Shown: positions 53,487 to 64,000, numbered from the stretch's first letter. The stretch is 64,000 nucleotides of DNA from an uncultured Pseudodesulfovibrio sp. (GCF_963675635.1 NZ_OY776488.1:909740-973739); one strand, 5' to 3'. The notes: generated by a model not told the origin, from the sequence alone. Program-made: numbers and translations.

Positions 53487-53921
53487 GCAGGAAGGGGATA
53501 GGCTCAGAAAAGCCCTGTGCTTCGATCTTTTCGGGGTACAGGGCTTCTATTTATGGCATGAGAAGAACTTGACATGGATGTCGCTCAATGCGTATTTGAA
53601 ACTACATTATTTTAAGGGGTTTTTTTGTCGAATAGTATCGATCTTGTCTGATTCGTTGTTGGCGCAGATTTAAACCACGCGCGCTTGAAGCAACGTAATC
53701 ACGCTGAACAAATCATGGCAGGCCACAGTACGGCCTGAATTGTCTTGATTATTTGGCAGTGAATCACTGTTGATCTCTCGCTGCGTCTGTCGTCAACAAC
53801 ACATTCCTTCCCCAATACACACGAGTAGGACATCGACCTCAATGATCGCTTATCCTATCCGGCTATGACCGGAACACAGGAATATAAATGAGCTGTTCTC
53901 AGCTGATTAAGGAATGAAATA
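53487..53921. other. intergenic region after the hdr operon
   Basis: About 435 bp. Apart from the terminator at 53510-53552 I see no gene, repeat or RNA; it presumably contains the promoter of the acetyltransferase gene. Confidence 0.5.
53510..53552 (+). terminator. terminator of the hdr operon
   Basis: AAGCCCTGT / ACAGGGCTT with a loop of about 19 bases, then CTATTT. Moderate strength. Confidence 0.65.
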
Positions 53922-54434
53922 ATGAAAATCCGACACGAACGATTCTCGGATAAGGAAACAATCTCCAGCATCCACTACGCCGCATTCAAGAACCATCCTC
54001 AACATGCTCAGGGTGCTGAACCGACCGAGCATCTCGTTGTGGAGCATCTTCGAGCCGCAAATGCCATGACACTTTCTCTGGTTGCAGAAAAAAACAGTGA
54101 GCTGCTTGGACATATTGCGTTCTCTGTAGCTCCCATAGGGTACCTGACAGGCGGGTGGCATCTCCTTGGTCCTATTGGCATCCTGCCTCAGCATCAAAGG
54201 AAAGGCATTGGTTCCAAACTCATTTGCGAATCAATCATTATCATGCAAGCGCATCACTCTTCCGGCATCGTCCTCGTGGGCGATCCCGTTTTTTATGAAC
54301 GCTTCGGTTTTCGAAATTATGAAGGTCTGAATTACCCGGGAGTTCCCAGAGAGAATGTCATGGCGCTTCCGTTGACTGGTAATGGGTATGTTCCAAAAGG
54401 CGATATTATCGCGCATGAGGCTTTTGAAGAATAA
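53922..54434 (+). CDS. GNAT-family N-acetyltransferase (YhbS-like)
   Basis: A 170-residue acetyltransferase. The acetyl-CoA-binding region is clear: L-L-G-P-I-G-I-L-P-Q-H-Q-R-K-G-I-G-S-K-L near residue 84, preceded by L-L-G-H-I-A-F-S and followed by V-L-V-G-D-P-V-F-Y-E-R-F-G-F. Substrate unknown. Single gene with its own terminator. Confidence 0.87.
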   Translation: MKIRHERFSDKETISSIHYAAFKNHPQHAQGAEPTEHLVVEHLRAANAMTLSLVAEKNSELLGHIAFSVAPIGYLTGGWHLLGPIGILPQHQRKGIGSKLICESIIIMQAHHSSGIVLVGDPVFYERFGFRNYEGLNYPGVPRENVMALPLTGNGYVPKGDIIAHEAFEE

Positions 54435-54444
54435 ATGTTAAAAC

Positions 54445-54484
54445 AGACAGCCCCTGGAATACGCAAGAATTCCAGGGGCTGTCT
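54445..54484. terminator. long hairpin between convergent genes
   Basis: 16-bp perfect stem AGACAGCCCCTGGAAT / ATTCCAGGGGCTGTCT with an 8-base loop. T-tails are poor, but position between convergent genes fits a shared terminator. Confidence 0.7.
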
Positions 54485-54498
54485 CTGATGAATATCCT

Positions 54499-54786
54499 TT
54501 AATTGCTCAGTGGCTCAAGAACTCGTACTTCGGGTTTTGCATCCAGCAACTTGCCCACTTTCGGACTGATTGTTTCCTTGTGCTTAGTAGAATCATGCTC
54601 TTTCAAGGCTTCTCTGTCCCTGAACTTTTCCAGTACATAATATTCTCCATGACCTTCCTTGAATACGTTGTATTCCAGATTACCCGGTTCATGTTCATCA
54701 ACTTCCGTTTTGAATTGCATAATAAGCTGCTCGAACTCATCTATTCTCTCTTTTTGCACTTTTAACTTACAAATTACGCCAATCAT
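54499..54786 (-). CDS. antibiotic biosynthesis monooxygenase (ABM)-fold protein, YgiN-like
   Basis: A 95-residue dimeric ferredoxin-like-fold protein. Typical features are the I-C-K-L-K-V-Q-K-E strand, F-E-Q-L-I-M-Q-F-K, E-P-G-N-L-E-Y-N-V-F, Y-Y-V-L-E-K-F-R-D and E-A-L-K-E-H. Such proteins are cofactor-less quinol monooxygenases or stress proteins; the substrate is not evident. Confidence 0.82.
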   Translation of the reverse strand: MIGVICKLKVQKERIDEFEQLIMQFKTEVDEHEPGNLEYNVFKEGHGEYYVLEKFRDREALKEHDSTKHKETISPKVGKLLDAKPEVRVLEPLSN

Positions 54787-55103
54787 ATGAGCCTCTCAGA
54801 TAACAGTTTTTGAGGGTGAAAAAAGAGCCATTTACCGAATCCGCTTTCCGAATGGAGCCTGTATCCTGCTGTCAAAAACCAAAAATAAATGAAAAGAAAG
54901 GATCGGTAAAAAAAGTGTTCAATGCATTGCAACGAATCGTCACTAGACGCAGATTTTTTTTCGTTGATAAATCATAACATCTTTTTATTAAATCGGGATT
55001 TGTTGGCCCTTGTCCAGGCGTTTCTCTAAATTCTGAACCTTAGTGTAGATCAAAAAAAAGGCCTTGCTTTCACAAGACCTTATCATTTTTTATCGAAGTG
55101 GGG
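54787..55103. other. intergenic region, only a terminator recognised
   Basis: About 317 bp. It contains the helicase terminator at its right end and otherwise AT-rich sequence without a supported gene. Confidence 0.5.
55052..55080 (-). terminator. terminator of the DEAD-box helicase gene
   Basis: In minus-strand sense AAGGTCTTG, 6-base loop, CAAGGCCTT (one mismatch), then a run of seven to eight T. Confidence 0.8.
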
Positions 55104-56339
55104 TTACGCTGCGCGTCTGCGACCTCGATCAGAACTGCGTTTCCTTGAATTGGAAAAGCTGTTTTTGGGAGGGCGTCGGTCAGTCTTGCGTTTGTCCACC
55201 TTGGTACTGACAGCGTTGTGATCGAATCCTTCAATGGTGCGTTGTTCGACCTTGATACCCATAACTCGTTCAATGGCTTTGATCTGATACAGTTCGTCCG
55301 ATGTCACGAGACTGAGGGCGCTACCGGATCGACCGGCTCGGCCTGTCCGACCGATGCGGTGTGTATAGGTCTCCACGGTATCCGGCATGTCGTAATTAAT
55401 GACATGGGAGATACGATCACAATCGATACCGCGGGCCGCAATGTCAGTGGCAACCATAATGCTGAACTGTCCATTACGAAATCCATCCAACGCTTTTTGG
55501 CGCTGTCCCTGGCTCATGTTGCCTTGAAGGAATGTGCAGTTCTCTCCACCGTTACTGAGTTTGCGAGCCAGATTCTTTGCCGTGTACTTGGTACGGGTAA
55601 AGATAAGTACGCTTTTATGGTCAGTCGTAGCGAGTATTTTCCCCAGAAGGGATAATTTGAGATGACCAGGTGCTTTATACTGAGAATGCCCAACGCTTTC
55701 TACAGAGACTGTGTTAGCGATTTGAACCATTTTCGGCTGATTGAGAATGTTGTCTGCGAGTCGCCTGATATCAGCAGGCATAGTGGCAGAAAAAAGCAGA
55801 TTTTGGCGCTTGGCAGGTAGTTTTGCCAAAATTCGTTTAATGTCCGGCATGAAGCCCATGTCGAGCATTCTGTCCGCTTCGTCGAGAACCAGCGTATTGA
55901 TCTGGTTAAGAGAAATGGCATTCATTTTCATGAGACGCACCAGTCGGCCGGGACAGGCCACGATAACTCGTGAAGAACTGAAAGCCTTGATCTGTGGATG
56001 CATGCCCACACCGCCTATGACGGCCGCACTGCGGATGCCTGTCTGCTTACCTAAAGAGACGTAACTTTCATGAATTTGTAGAGCCAGCTCACGAGTAGGG
56101 GCAAGAACCAGAATACGAGGTGCTCCTTTGGCGGGCAGCTCTTCGTTAAGAAGACGTTGCAGGGTGGGCAGAGCGAACGCGGCGGTCTTGCCGGTGCCGG
56201 TTTGAGCCAACCCCATGACATCATGCCCTTTAAGCACGTAAGGTATTGCCTGAGTCTGAATAGGGGTAGGGGTAACATAACCGCAGAATTTGATGCCGGT
56301 GTTAAGGCGTTGATCAAAAGAAAAAGTAGAAAAAGCCAT
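55104..56339 (-). CDS. DEAD-box RNA helicase (RhlE-like)
   Basis: A 411-residue RNA helicase. Motifs: Q-motif F-C-G-Y-V-T-P-T-P-I-Q, Walker A A-Q-T-G-T-G-K-T, P-T-R-E-L-A, V-L-D-E-A-D-R-M (DEAD), S-A-T, and H-R-I-G-R-T-G-R-A-G. A basic C-terminal tail (K-R-K-T-D-R-R-P-P-K ... R-K-R-S-S-D-R-G-R-R-R) is typical of RhlE-type proteins that unwind rRNA or mRNA. ATG 56339 with AAGGA upstream is preferred to an in-frame start 42 bp earlier. Confidence 0.92.
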   Translation of the reverse strand: MAFSTFSFDQRLNTGIKFCGYVTPTPIQTQAIPYVLKGHDVMGLAQTGTGKTAAFALPTLQRLLNEELPAKGAPRILVLAPTRELALQIHESYVSLGKQTGIRSAAVIGGVGMHPQIKAFSSSRVIVACPGRLVRLMKMNAISLNQINTLVLDEADRMLDMGFMPDIKRILAKLPAKRQNLLFSATMPADIRRLADNILNQPKMVQIANTVSVESVGHSQYKAPGHLKLSLLGKILATTDHKSVLIFTRTKYTAKNLARKLSNGGENCTFLQGNMSQGQRQKALDGFRNGQFSIMVATDIAARGIDCDRISHVINYDMPDTVETYTHRIGRTGRAGRSGSALSLVTSDELYQIKAIERVMGIKVEQRTIEGFDHNAVSTKVDKRKTDRRPPKNSFSNSRKRSSDRGRRRAA

Positions 56340-56827
56340 ACGATCCTTGTGTGAAAAGCTAGTAATGACGACGGCACGCAACAGCGGTCGTGTCCGGATA
56401 ACCGGGGTATATTAAGTGATGGCTCTGGTACGTGGAATAAATCTTGTTTCGACAAACCGAAACGCAAGCTGTCCAAATGGGACAAAGAAGTAATCGTGCG
56501 TCCAGTTACGCTGAGCAGATACAACGTGGACTATCTGGAGCTGAAAGTAAAGATATATTAGATAGTTGTTTTTATACTGAGAAACAAGATGGTTGGAGTT
56601 GATTTGCCTCTAAATTTCGCTCCGGCTGAATGGAAAAAAAGAACCAATGACGCTAATTATGCACAATGAGCGGGGTTGTTTCGACATATTTAGCCAGAAA
56701 AAAATGGTGATGAATCCAAGTGAAGAAGAAAAGTGCTGACTCAATAGATGATTTTTTGATTGTTCTAACCGAGGTGGCATTAACTCCCTGACAAATCATA
56801 ATAGTGTTGCGTGAAAATAAAATGAAG
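56340..56827. other. intergenic region, nothing recognised
   Basis: About 490 bp between two minus-strand genes. It must contain the helicase promoter, but I see no supported gene, RNA or repeat. The section from about 56520 is AT-rich. Confidence 0.5.
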
Positions 56828-57631
56828 TTACTCACAATCTTTATATTCCGCCTCCAACTCATTGAGAATTTCATCCATGCGGCCGCTTTTTTCCATTTCA
56901 CGCAAAGTGGCGTCTATAGCCGGAATCAGCCACGCCTTACTCTTATGAAGATAATGATACATGGGATTATGTGACAGTAGAGGGTAATGCGCTTTGATCT
57001 GTGCTGAACGCAATTGCTTGAGTGCCGGAAGTGCTTCCAAATACTCTGAAACAGCCACGTCTAATCTGTTATTGGCCAGAGCCTTAAAAAGTATCGAATA
57101 ATTTCGGAAATATACAGTGTCCATATCATCAGTCATCTTTTCGATGAACTTGTACCCGAGGACTGCCCCAACGTTATATCCTTTTATGGAATCCCACCCG
57201 TTTTTCGTGTTGAAGTGAGCCTGCCGAGAAAATGCGACAATCCTGTTTGTATAAAGTGGGGTCGGAACGCGAATCAGATTTGTATAACTTCCTTCAATGA
57301 CTGAAACTCGTCCTGCTTCTCCATCAACAAGCCCTTCATTCGACATGGCCAACGCTCGTTCTGCGGGAAAACCTTTGATGGTCACATCATAACCGAGTTG
57401 GGCATAGGCCTCGGTGAGAATTCGCTCAAATAACACCCCCATTCCTTCTGACAGGAACGTGCTGAATGTAAAGTGAGGACGTTGTTGGCTGAGAAACTTT
57501 TTGGTGTTGCTGTCAGCAGCATTCGCTAAGCCTGATAGAGAACTCAGTCCCGCAAATATGAAGAGCGCAATAAAGACATTGAGAATGAGGCTGTTGTTCA
57601 TTTTAATTCTATACGAAAGCGGGTTTAGCAT
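56828..57631 (-). CDS. periplasmic solute-binding protein (family-3-like, orphan)
   Basis: A 267-residue exported protein. The signal peptide contains the hydrophobic core I-L-N-V-F-I-A-L-F-I-F-A-G and ends near A-N-A-A-D. The mature part resembles family-3 extracellular binding proteins (F-P-A-E-R-A-L-A-M-S-N-E-G, D-G-E-A-G-R-V-S, Y-N-V-G-A-V-L-G-Y-K). No transporter genes lie beside it. ATG 57631 is used because AAAGG stands 8 bp upstream; a longer frame from 57748 would place the signal peptide internally, and ATG 57601 has no ribosome site. Confidence 0.75.
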   Translation of the reverse strand: MLNPLSYRIKMNNSLILNVFIALFIFAGLSSLSGLANAADSNTKKFLSQQRPHFTFSTFLSEGMGVLFERILTEAYAQLGYDVTIKGFPAERALAMSNEGLVDGEAGRVSVIEGSYTNLIRVPTPLYTNRIVAFSRQAHFNTKNGWDSIKGYNVGAVLGYKFIEKMTDDMDTVYFRNYSILFKALANNRLDVAVSEYLEALPALKQLRSAQIKAHYPLLSHNPMYHYLHKSKAWLIPAIDATLREMEKSGRMDEILNELEAEYKDCE

Positions 57632-57893
57632 GGAAAAGACCTTTGTATTTTGATCAGGGGAAAATGAACATTCATATTCTTTAGCAGAATCGGTTAGTGC
57701 AAGGCTAGGGTGTTCAGAAATGCAACAAGGGAAGGTCGGTACCACCACCCGGGCACGACAATCTTAAACCTTTCAGACAGTATGGGCAATTGGGGATACC
57801 CCGGCCCCCTCTGGTGATTATCGACCAGAATGTGCAAGAGCTGACAAAAAGAATGTTTTTCAAACTAATCACACATTGTCAGCGTTTCACACA

Positions 57894-57929
57894 TAGAAAA
57901 AGGGGTTATGCAGCATGCATAACCCCTTA
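57894..57929 (-). terminator. terminator of the tRNA-Ser gene
   Basis: AGGGGTTATGC / GCATAACCCCT with a 5-base loop, followed in minus-strand sense by TTTTTC. Confidence 0.88.
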
Positions 57930-57936
57930 TATTCAC

Positions 57937-58029
57937 TGGCGGAGAGGGTGGGATTCGAACCCACGTATGGTTTGACCCATAACTCGATTTCGAGTCGAGC
58001 GCGTTACGGCCGGACTTCGCTACCTCTCC
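57937..58029 (-). tRNA. tRNA-Ser (anticodon CGA)
   Basis: A 93-base tRNA on the minus strand, with CCA encoded. Acceptor stem GGAGAGG / CCTCTCC. The anticodon arm CTCGA-CTCGAAA-TCGAG gives anticodon CGA, reading UCG. A long variable arm (TATGG / CCATA) is typical of serine tRNAs. The T arm is GTGGG-TTCGAAT-CCCAC. Confidence 0.95.
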
Positions 58030-58136
58030 ATCAAATCGGTTAACGCCGATGTGGAAAGGGTTTATAAACAGAGACGGCGCGACTGGCAAGACATTTTGCC
58101 GATCGCGCCGAATTGTTTTGTGAAAAAGGGATATGA

Positions 58137-58493
58137 CTAGTGATTGCCGCAATCGTGGTGATTGCAAACAATGAGTTCATCCTTGATTTCTCCAGCCAGC
58201 CATTTGGCCGCAACTTCGTCGATCGGGCCGGAGCAACCGCGTACGACCTGAATTTTGTTGGCATGAAGAATATTGACTGCGCCTTGACCCATGTTTCCAG
58301 CGAGCATGACCTTCACGCCTTTGGAGGCCAGAATCGGAGCAATGTCAGACTTGCAACCGCAACCTTCCGGGGAATCCAAGCGTTCTTTGCTGACAATATT
58401 GTTGTCAGCATCCAGAGTCATTAGAGTGTAATGGTCGCAATGACCGAAATGATCGTCGATGTTCCCATCTCGGGTTGGAAGAGCAATTTTCAT
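58137..58493 (-). CDS. NifX/NifB-like dinitrogenase iron-molybdenum cofactor family protein
   Basis: A 118-residue protein of the small metal-cofactor-binding family. Typical features are the start K-I-A-L-P-T-R-D-G-N-I-D-D-H-F-G-H, a Cys-rich E-G-C-G-C-K-S-D, G-N-M-G-Q-G-A-V-N-I-L, and a C-terminal C-N-H-H-D-C-G-N-H metal-binding tail. No nitrogenase genes are nearby; such orphan copies are common in sulfate reducers and their role is unclear. ATG 58493 has AGGAG 7 bp upstream, so a longer frame from 58610 is rejected. Confidence 0.87.
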   Translation of the reverse strand: MKIALPTRDGNIDDHFGHCDHYTLMTLDADNNIVSKERLDSPEGCGCKSDIAPILASKGVKVMLAGNMGQGAVNILHANKIQVVRGCSGPIDEVAAKWLAGEIKDELIVCNHHDCGNH

Positions 58494-58564
58494 ATAAAAC
58501 TCCTGAGAATTGTTTTGTGGAGTACGAAGAATAAGACACAAATCAGGGTTGTAAAGAGGGAAGT

Positions 58565-59053
58565 CTATTTTCTGCGTTCCAGAAAGAATCGTTTGAGCAG
58601 AGCGCTGCATTCATCCCCCATGACGCCTTCAATGGTCCATATCTGATGATTAGTGAAGGGTAGGGCGTGGCCATCAAGATTGGAAACCATTGCTCCGGCC
58701 CGTTTATCCGGTGCTGCAAAGACCACACCTTGTACGCGAGCGTGAACGAGTGCGCCCGTACACATCAGGCACGGTTCAAGAGTCACGGCCATGATGGTGT
58801 TGGTCAGCCGATAATTTTTTTTTATCGCCGCAGCTTTGCGCAGGCAGAGTATTTCAGCATGCCCAGTCGGATCATTCAGTGAAATAGGCTGATTATGGGC
58901 GCTTGTGATGAATGTTCCATCCGTATCAAACAAGGCCGCACCAATAGGAGATTCACCCATTTTTGCGGCCTTGCATGCCTCCTGAAACGCCACGTCCATG
59001 AAAGAACGCCAGCTTGCGCCGGCAGGCGGTTCAGGAGGGATTCGGACAGTCAT
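58565..59053 (-). CDS. tadA: tRNA-specific adenosine deaminase
   Basis: A 162-residue zinc deaminase that converts A34 of tRNA-Arg to inosine. The zinc/catalytic motif H-A-E-I-L is near residue 75 and P-C-L-M-C near 105. S-P-I-G-A-A-L-F-D precedes them. A guanine or cytosine deaminase role is possible, but TadA is the usual single copy. It lies 14 bp downstream of purQ on the same strand. Confidence 0.87.
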   Translation of the reverse strand: MTVRIPPEPPAGASWRSFMDVAFQEACKAAKMGESPIGAALFDTDGTFITSAHNQPISLNDPTGHAEILCLRKAAAIKKNYRLTNTIMAVTLEPCLMCTGALVHARVQGVVFAAPDKRAGAMVSNLDGHALPFTNHQIWTIEGVMGDECSALLKRFFLERRK

Positions 59054-59067
59054 GAAAGTCTTATGGC

Positions 59068-59883
59068 TTATTGGTCAGCCAGGTATTTAACCCCGGCTTC
59101 AAGCATCGCCAGGCCGAGCGGCAGATTCGGATCGGTGCCGCGTGTCCAGGATGGATGATTGGTGACATGATTGTATGCTTCTGGGTGAGGCATCAGTCCC
59201 AATATGCGACCGGACGGATCTGTTAAACCAGCAATCCCCAAAGGAGAACCGTTGGGATTGTATGGGTATTCCAAAGTCGGCTCGCCGGTTTCAGGATGCA
59301 CATACTGGACGGCAATCAGATTGTTGTCTTGAATGGCCTGGAACGTATCGTCATCCATGGGGATAATCTTGCCTTCTCCGTGACGGATTGGAACGTCAAT
59401 CATGTCGATCCCCTTGGTAAAGACGCACGGGGAGGCTGGATTGGTCTTGAGACGGACCCAGCGGTCTTCGAAACGACCAGAGTCATTATAAGACAAAGAA
59501 ACCTGCCGTTCGAAATATTTTCCACCAATAGCTGGAAGCAGGCCGAGTTTGCACAGAAGCTGAAAACCGTTGCAAATACCGAGGATAATGCCGCCGTTCT
59601 CAAAAAAAGCTTTGAGTTGATCCAGCACAGGCTTGCCTTCGGCATCATTTGACCAACGCCAACGAAGCGCGGCAGCCTGAGCGGCCCCGAGGTCATCGCC
59701 ATCGAGAAAGCCACCGGGGCAGATCAAATAATTATACTTGTCCATGCGTACATGGCCTGCGGCAAGGTCTGAAAAGTAGGCGATATCGGCAGTATCTGCT
59801 CCCGCCTGCTTGAGCGCATAAGCGGATTCCTTTTCGCAGTTGGTACCGTATCCTGTGATGACAAGTGCATTGACGCGCGCCAT
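59068..59883 (-). CDS. purQ: phosphoribosylformylglycinamidine synthase, glutaminase subunit
   Basis: A 271-residue class I glutamine amidotransferase. The N-terminal V-I-T-G-Y-G-T-N-C-E-K-E is typical of PurQ. The nucleophile Cys lies in I-L-G-I-C-N-G-F-Q-L-L near residue 100, with the His/Glu pair in M-P-H-P-E-A-Y near 243. It supplies ammonia to PurL for purine synthesis; PurL is not in the window. GAGGAG precedes ATG 59883; the longer frame from 59955 is not used. Confidence 0.9.
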   Translation of the reverse strand: MARVNALVITGYGTNCEKESAYALKQAGADTADIAYFSDLAAGHVRMDKYNYLICPGGFLDGDDLGAAQAAALRWRWSNDAEGKPVLDQLKAFFENGGIILGICNGFQLLCKLGLLPAIGGKYFERQVSLSYNDSGRFEDRWVRLKTNPASPCVFTKGIDMIDVPIRHGEGKIIPMDDDTFQAIQDNNLIAVQYVHPETGEPTLEYPYNPNGSPLGIAGLTDPSGRILGLMPHPEAYNHVTNHPSWTRGTDPNLPLGLAMLEAGVKYLADQ

Positions 59884-60027
59884 GAAAATCTCCTCTTCGT
59901 ATTGACTTTGTCGTACTACCTTGCATACTTTGCAAAGCAGTGCCGTGTTGGGCAAGGAACATACGTGTCCAACGCACGACAGTCAACATGGTCGATGTAG
60001 AAGGTCGATCGTAATATATTCATATAA

Positions 60028-61695
<1,668 letters not shown>

Positions 61696-61698
61696 CCT

Positions 61699-62505
61699 AT
61701 GGCAGACCTTTATCAAGCAAGCAGGTCCGGCCCGTTCATTCTGGCCGGTCCTTGCGCTATCGAAAGCCGGAAGATCGCACTTCAGACAGCTGGAACACTG
61801 GCTGAGCTGGCGGCGAAGCTGGATCTTCCGCTCGTCTACAAGAGTTCCTTCGACAAGGCCAATCGGACTTCCGTGACCAGTTTTCGTGGTCCCGGCATGG
61901 AAAAAGGGCTGGAAATATTGGCCGAAGTGAAAAGGGTAACCGGATTACCCGTGGTCACCGACATTCATCACCCGGAGCAGGCCGCTCCTGTTGGTGAAGT
62001 GGCGGACGTGCTCCAGATTCCGGCATTTCTGTGCCGTCAAACTGACCTGCTTGTAGCTGCTGCCAAAACCGGCAGGATTATCAACATCAAGAAAGGACAA
62101 TTCCTGGCACCCTGGGATATGAAGAATGCAGTGGAGAAAGTCCGCGCCTCCGGTAACGAACAAATCTGGTTAACCGAGCGCGGGTCTACTTACGGATACA
62201 ACAACCTTGTCGTGGACATGCGTTCCATCCCACAGATGCAGAGTTTTGGTGTCCCCGTGGTCATGGATGCCACGCATTCGGTGCAGTTGCCAGGTGGACT
62301 CGGTGGGATGTCCGGCGGTCAACGGGAATACGTCCCTGTACTTGCTTCCGCTGCTGTGGCGGCAGGAGTCAACGGCGTGTTCATGGAAGTGCACCCTGAT
62401 CCAGACAAAGCATTATGCGATGGGCCGAACAGCCTGCCGCTTGATAAGGTGGAAGCATTGCTGATTCGCTTGAAGGCATTGTGGGAGTTAAATCGTGACT
62501 GCTAA
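61699..62505 (+). CDS. kdsA: 3-deoxy-8-phosphooctulonate synthase
   Basis: A 268-residue Kdo-8-phosphate synthase condensing PEP with arabinose-5-phosphate. Motifs: [43 protein letters not shown] and M-E-V-H-P-D-P. The Cys in G-P-C-A-I-E may mark a metal-dependent type. It overlaps kdsC by 11 bp. Confidence 0.94.
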   Translation: MADLYQASRSGPFILAGPCAIESRKIALQTAGTLAELAAKLDLPLVYKSSFDKANRTSVTSFRGPGMEKGLEILAEVKRVTGLPVVTDIHHPEQAAPVGEVADVLQIPAFLCRQTDLLVAAAKTGRIINIKKGQFLAPWDMKNAVEKVRASGNEQIWLTERGSTYGYNNLVVDMRSIPQMQSFGVPVVMDATHSVQLPGGLGGMSGGQREYVPVLASAAVAAGVNGVFMEVHPDPDKALCDGPNSLPLDKVEALLIRLKALWELNRDC

Positions 62506-63022
62506 CCCGACCAAGCTTGCACAAAACATCAAGCTGCTTGTTCTCGACGTTGATGGCGTTCTCACCGACGGCGGTTTGTATTACGGCGACGATGGAATTG
62601 TCATGAAGCGTTTTCATGTTCAGGACGGACTCGGTATCAAGCTGGCGCAAGCCGTCGGCCTTGAGATCGGTGTCATTACGGGGCTGAATCAAAAGCCTGT
62701 CGAAATGCGTGTCCGAGAACTGGGGATTACTCATTATTATGCTGGGAAGCACGACAAGGCACCGCTTTTTAAAGAAATATGTGAAAAGGTCGGTGTGTCT
62801 CCATCTGAAGCGGCATTTATGGGTGATGATTGGATCGATCTCGGCGTCATGCGTGTCGCCGGGTTTGCCATGAGCGTGCCTAACGCTGTCCCAGAGGCTA
62901 TTGATGCCGCGGATTGGGTTTCAACCCGTAAGGGCGGTGAAGGTGCCGTGCGAGAGGCTATAGCATTCATTCTTGATGCTCGTGGGCTTAAGGGTGAAGC
63001 TTTAAAACAGTGGGCAGAATAA
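62495..63022 (+). CDS. kdsC: 3-deoxy-D-manno-octulosonate 8-phosphate phosphatase
   Basis: A 175-residue HAD phosphatase that removes phosphate from Kdo-8-[14 protein letters not shown] is the nucleophile motif; G-D-D-W-I-D-L near residue 109 is the metal site. The compact, cap-less form is typical of KdsC tetramers. It starts with GTG inside the end of kdsA. Confidence 0.93.
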   Translation: MTANPTKLAQNIKLLVLDVDGVLTDGGLYYGDDGIVMKRFHVQDGLGIKLAQAVGLEIGVITGLNQKPVEMRVRELGITHYYAGKHDKAPLFKEICEKVGVSPSEAAFMGDDWIDLGVMRVAGFAMSVPNAVPEAIDAADWVSTRKGGEGAVREAIAFILDARGLKGEALKQWAE

Positions 63023-63639
63023 TGAAAGGGCGTCCGGCTCTGATACTTGTTCTCATATTCGCTGTCGGTCTCGTTGTCGGGATCACAGTGAATACTGTAT
63101 TCTTTTCTGATCCGATTATTGAACCCGACTCGGCACAGACCGATGGGTCAAAATCACGCAAACGCCTACTGGAAGAAGCCGACGTCACTGCTGAGGATAT
63201 AGAACTCGTACAGGGCAGACAGGGGAGCATGAGCTGGAAATTGCTTGCTAAAACAGCAAAATATAATCAGGAACAAGGACTCATCGGCGTAGAGCGTCCT
63301 CAGTTGACGGCCTATTTCGGCGAAGATCGTAAAGAAGTCTATGTCCGGGCGGATCGTGGTGAAGTCGATCAGGGAAACGACAACCTGACTCTTTACGACG
63401 GTGTCTCCGGTCGTTTCGGAGACATGGCCCTTGATGCCCAGCAACTTGATTATGTCGGGGCTATTGATAAGGTATATCTCAAGGGCGGTGTGACTGTTCG
63501 TCGACCTGATATGACCATTGAAGCCAAAGCGATGGAAATAGATCTCGTCACTCGCCAACTTGTAGCAGCCGGGGGCGTAACAGCTTTACTGGCACCTACA
63601 GGCCTTGATAAGAATCCGTTGAATGAAGATGAGGAGTGA
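63022..63639 (+). CDS. lptC: LPS export ABC transporter periplasmic protein LptC
   Basis: A 205-residue inner-membrane-anchored periplasmic protein. One N-terminal membrane helix (A-L-I-L-V-L-I-F-A-V-G-L-V-V-G) is followed by a beta-jellyroll of LptC type (L-L-A-K-T-A-K-Y-N-Q-E-Q-G, D-N-L-T-L-Y-D-G-V-S-G-R). ATG 63022 overlaps the kdsC stop by one base; a GTG at 63010 is less likely. Order kdsA-kdsC-lptC supports the call. Confidence 0.85.
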   Translation: MKGRPALILVLIFAVGLVVGITVNTVFFSDPIIEPDSAQTDGSKSRKRLLEEADVTAEDIELVQGRQGSMSWKLLAKTAKYNQEQGLIGVERPQLTAYFGEDRKEVYVRADRGEVDQGNDNLTLYDGVSGRFGDMALDAQQLDYVGAIDKVYLKGGVTVRRPDMTIEAKAMEIDLVTRQLVAAGGVTALLAPTGLDKNPLNEDEE

Positions 63640-63646
63640 GTCTTTC

Positions 63647-64000
63647 ATGAAGAATATATTTGCACTGGCGACCCTGCTTCTGTTGGTCGTGTTGACACTT
63701 CCTTCCATGGTTTTTGCTGAGGAATGGGGTGAAATTCGTGAGGCCACAGTCAATCTCAATGTCCGAGAACAGCCCGACAAGAAAAGCGGACACGTCCTTA
63801 CCTTGGCGAAAGGGCAGCGGGTCAAGGTTGATTTTATTGAAAATGGATGGGCGGCCATATTCAATCTTACTGAGGCCAAACGTGACCTGAATAAAGCCGT
63901 AGGCTATGCAAATGTAAAATACCTTGAACCTGTTACAGTTTCACCTGCACCTGCGCCAGTAGAGAGTAAAGAAACTACGGCACAGTCTGAAACGGTTGTG
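63647..64000 (+). CDS. SH3-domain exported protein (cut by window end)
   Basis: The first 118 codons of a protein with a signal peptide ending near residue 24 (S-M-V-F-A). A bacterial SH3-type domain follows: R-E-A-T-V-N-L-N-V-R-E-Q-P-D-K-K-S-G and L-A-K-G-Q-R-V-K-V. A Pro/Ala-rich linker then begins (V-S-P-A-P-A-P-V-E). GAGGAG lies about 12 bp upstream of the ATG. LptA would be expected after lptC; whether an LptA/OstA domain lies downstream cannot be seen here. Confidence 0.78.
   Translation, partial: MKNIFALATLLLLVVLTLPSMVFAEEWGEIREATVNLNVREQPDKKSGHVLTLAKGQRVKVDFIENGWAAIFNLTEAKRDLNKAVGYANVKYLEPVTVSPAPAPVESKETTAQSETVV

Overview
This window reads as chromosome of a sulfate-reducing deltaproteobacterium of the Desulfovibrio/Pseudodesulfovibrio type. 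This is an inference from gene content: a Desulfovibrio-type small ferredoxin, 2-oxoacid:ferredoxin oxidoreductase, a large cytoplasmic heterodisulfide-reductase (Hdr) cluster, a fused AccA/AccD carboxyltransferase next to a lone biotin carboxylase, c-type cytochromes, and two genes best read as selenoproteins. No rRNA, CRISPR array or prophage is visible. One tRNA gene, tRNA-Ser(CGA), is present.

Layout. 1-4.3 kb: the end of a BmpA-type nucleoside ABC importer (two permeases and a double ATPase), then an amino-acid binding protein and permease. 4.4-6.9 kb: dGTPase, a small lipoprotein and an amidohydrolase. 6.9-11.1 kb (minus strand): aminotransferase, homoserine dehydrogenase, an ApgM-like protein that is probably homoserine kinase, and a thioesterase. 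11.3-17.5 kb: ilvE, then dnaX-ybaB-recR-recD2. 17.7-22.5 kb: ferritin with a possible Fur site, korAB and ettA. 22.5-28.7 kb (minus): an EAL/CBS/GGDEF protein, then accC and the accAD fusion. 28.9-38.1 kb: a FAD oxidoreductase, a CHASE2 adenylate cyclase, a TauE-type exporter, ferredoxin, a DUF1499-like lipoprotein, an alkyltransferase-like protein, two haem c proteins and a chemoreceptor.

38.2-53.5 kb is the most unusual part. A peroxiredoxin-like gene is interrupted by an in-frame TGA in a U-x-x-C motif and has a SECIS-like hairpin just downstream. An orphan GltD-like oxidoreductase and a divergent sigma-54 activator follow. Then comes a long plus-strand operon: transposase OrfA-like gene, hdrA, mvhD, frhB-like, a second 1144-residue hdrA, hdrC, hdrB, a double universal stress protein and an HdrD-like protein. 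The large HdrA carries an inserted receiver domain whose phosphoacceptor Asp is Gly. The sigma-54 activator has the same substitution. The HdrD-like gene is split by an in-frame TGA exactly where a Cys of a C-G-H motif is expected, and a strong SECIS-like hairpin follows, so it is best read as one selenoprotein of 431 residues. The cluster resembles a flavin-based electron-bifurcating Hdr complex, but it encodes no hydrogenase or formate dehydrogenase catalytic subunit.

53.9-64 kb: a GNAT acetyltransferase, a monooxygenase-fold protein, a DEAD-box helicase, a solute-binding protein, tRNA-Ser, a NifX/NifB-like protein, tadA and purQ (minus strand), then the plus-strand series pyrG, kdsA, kdsC, lptC and an SH3-domain protein cut by the window end (CTP, Kdo and LPS transport).
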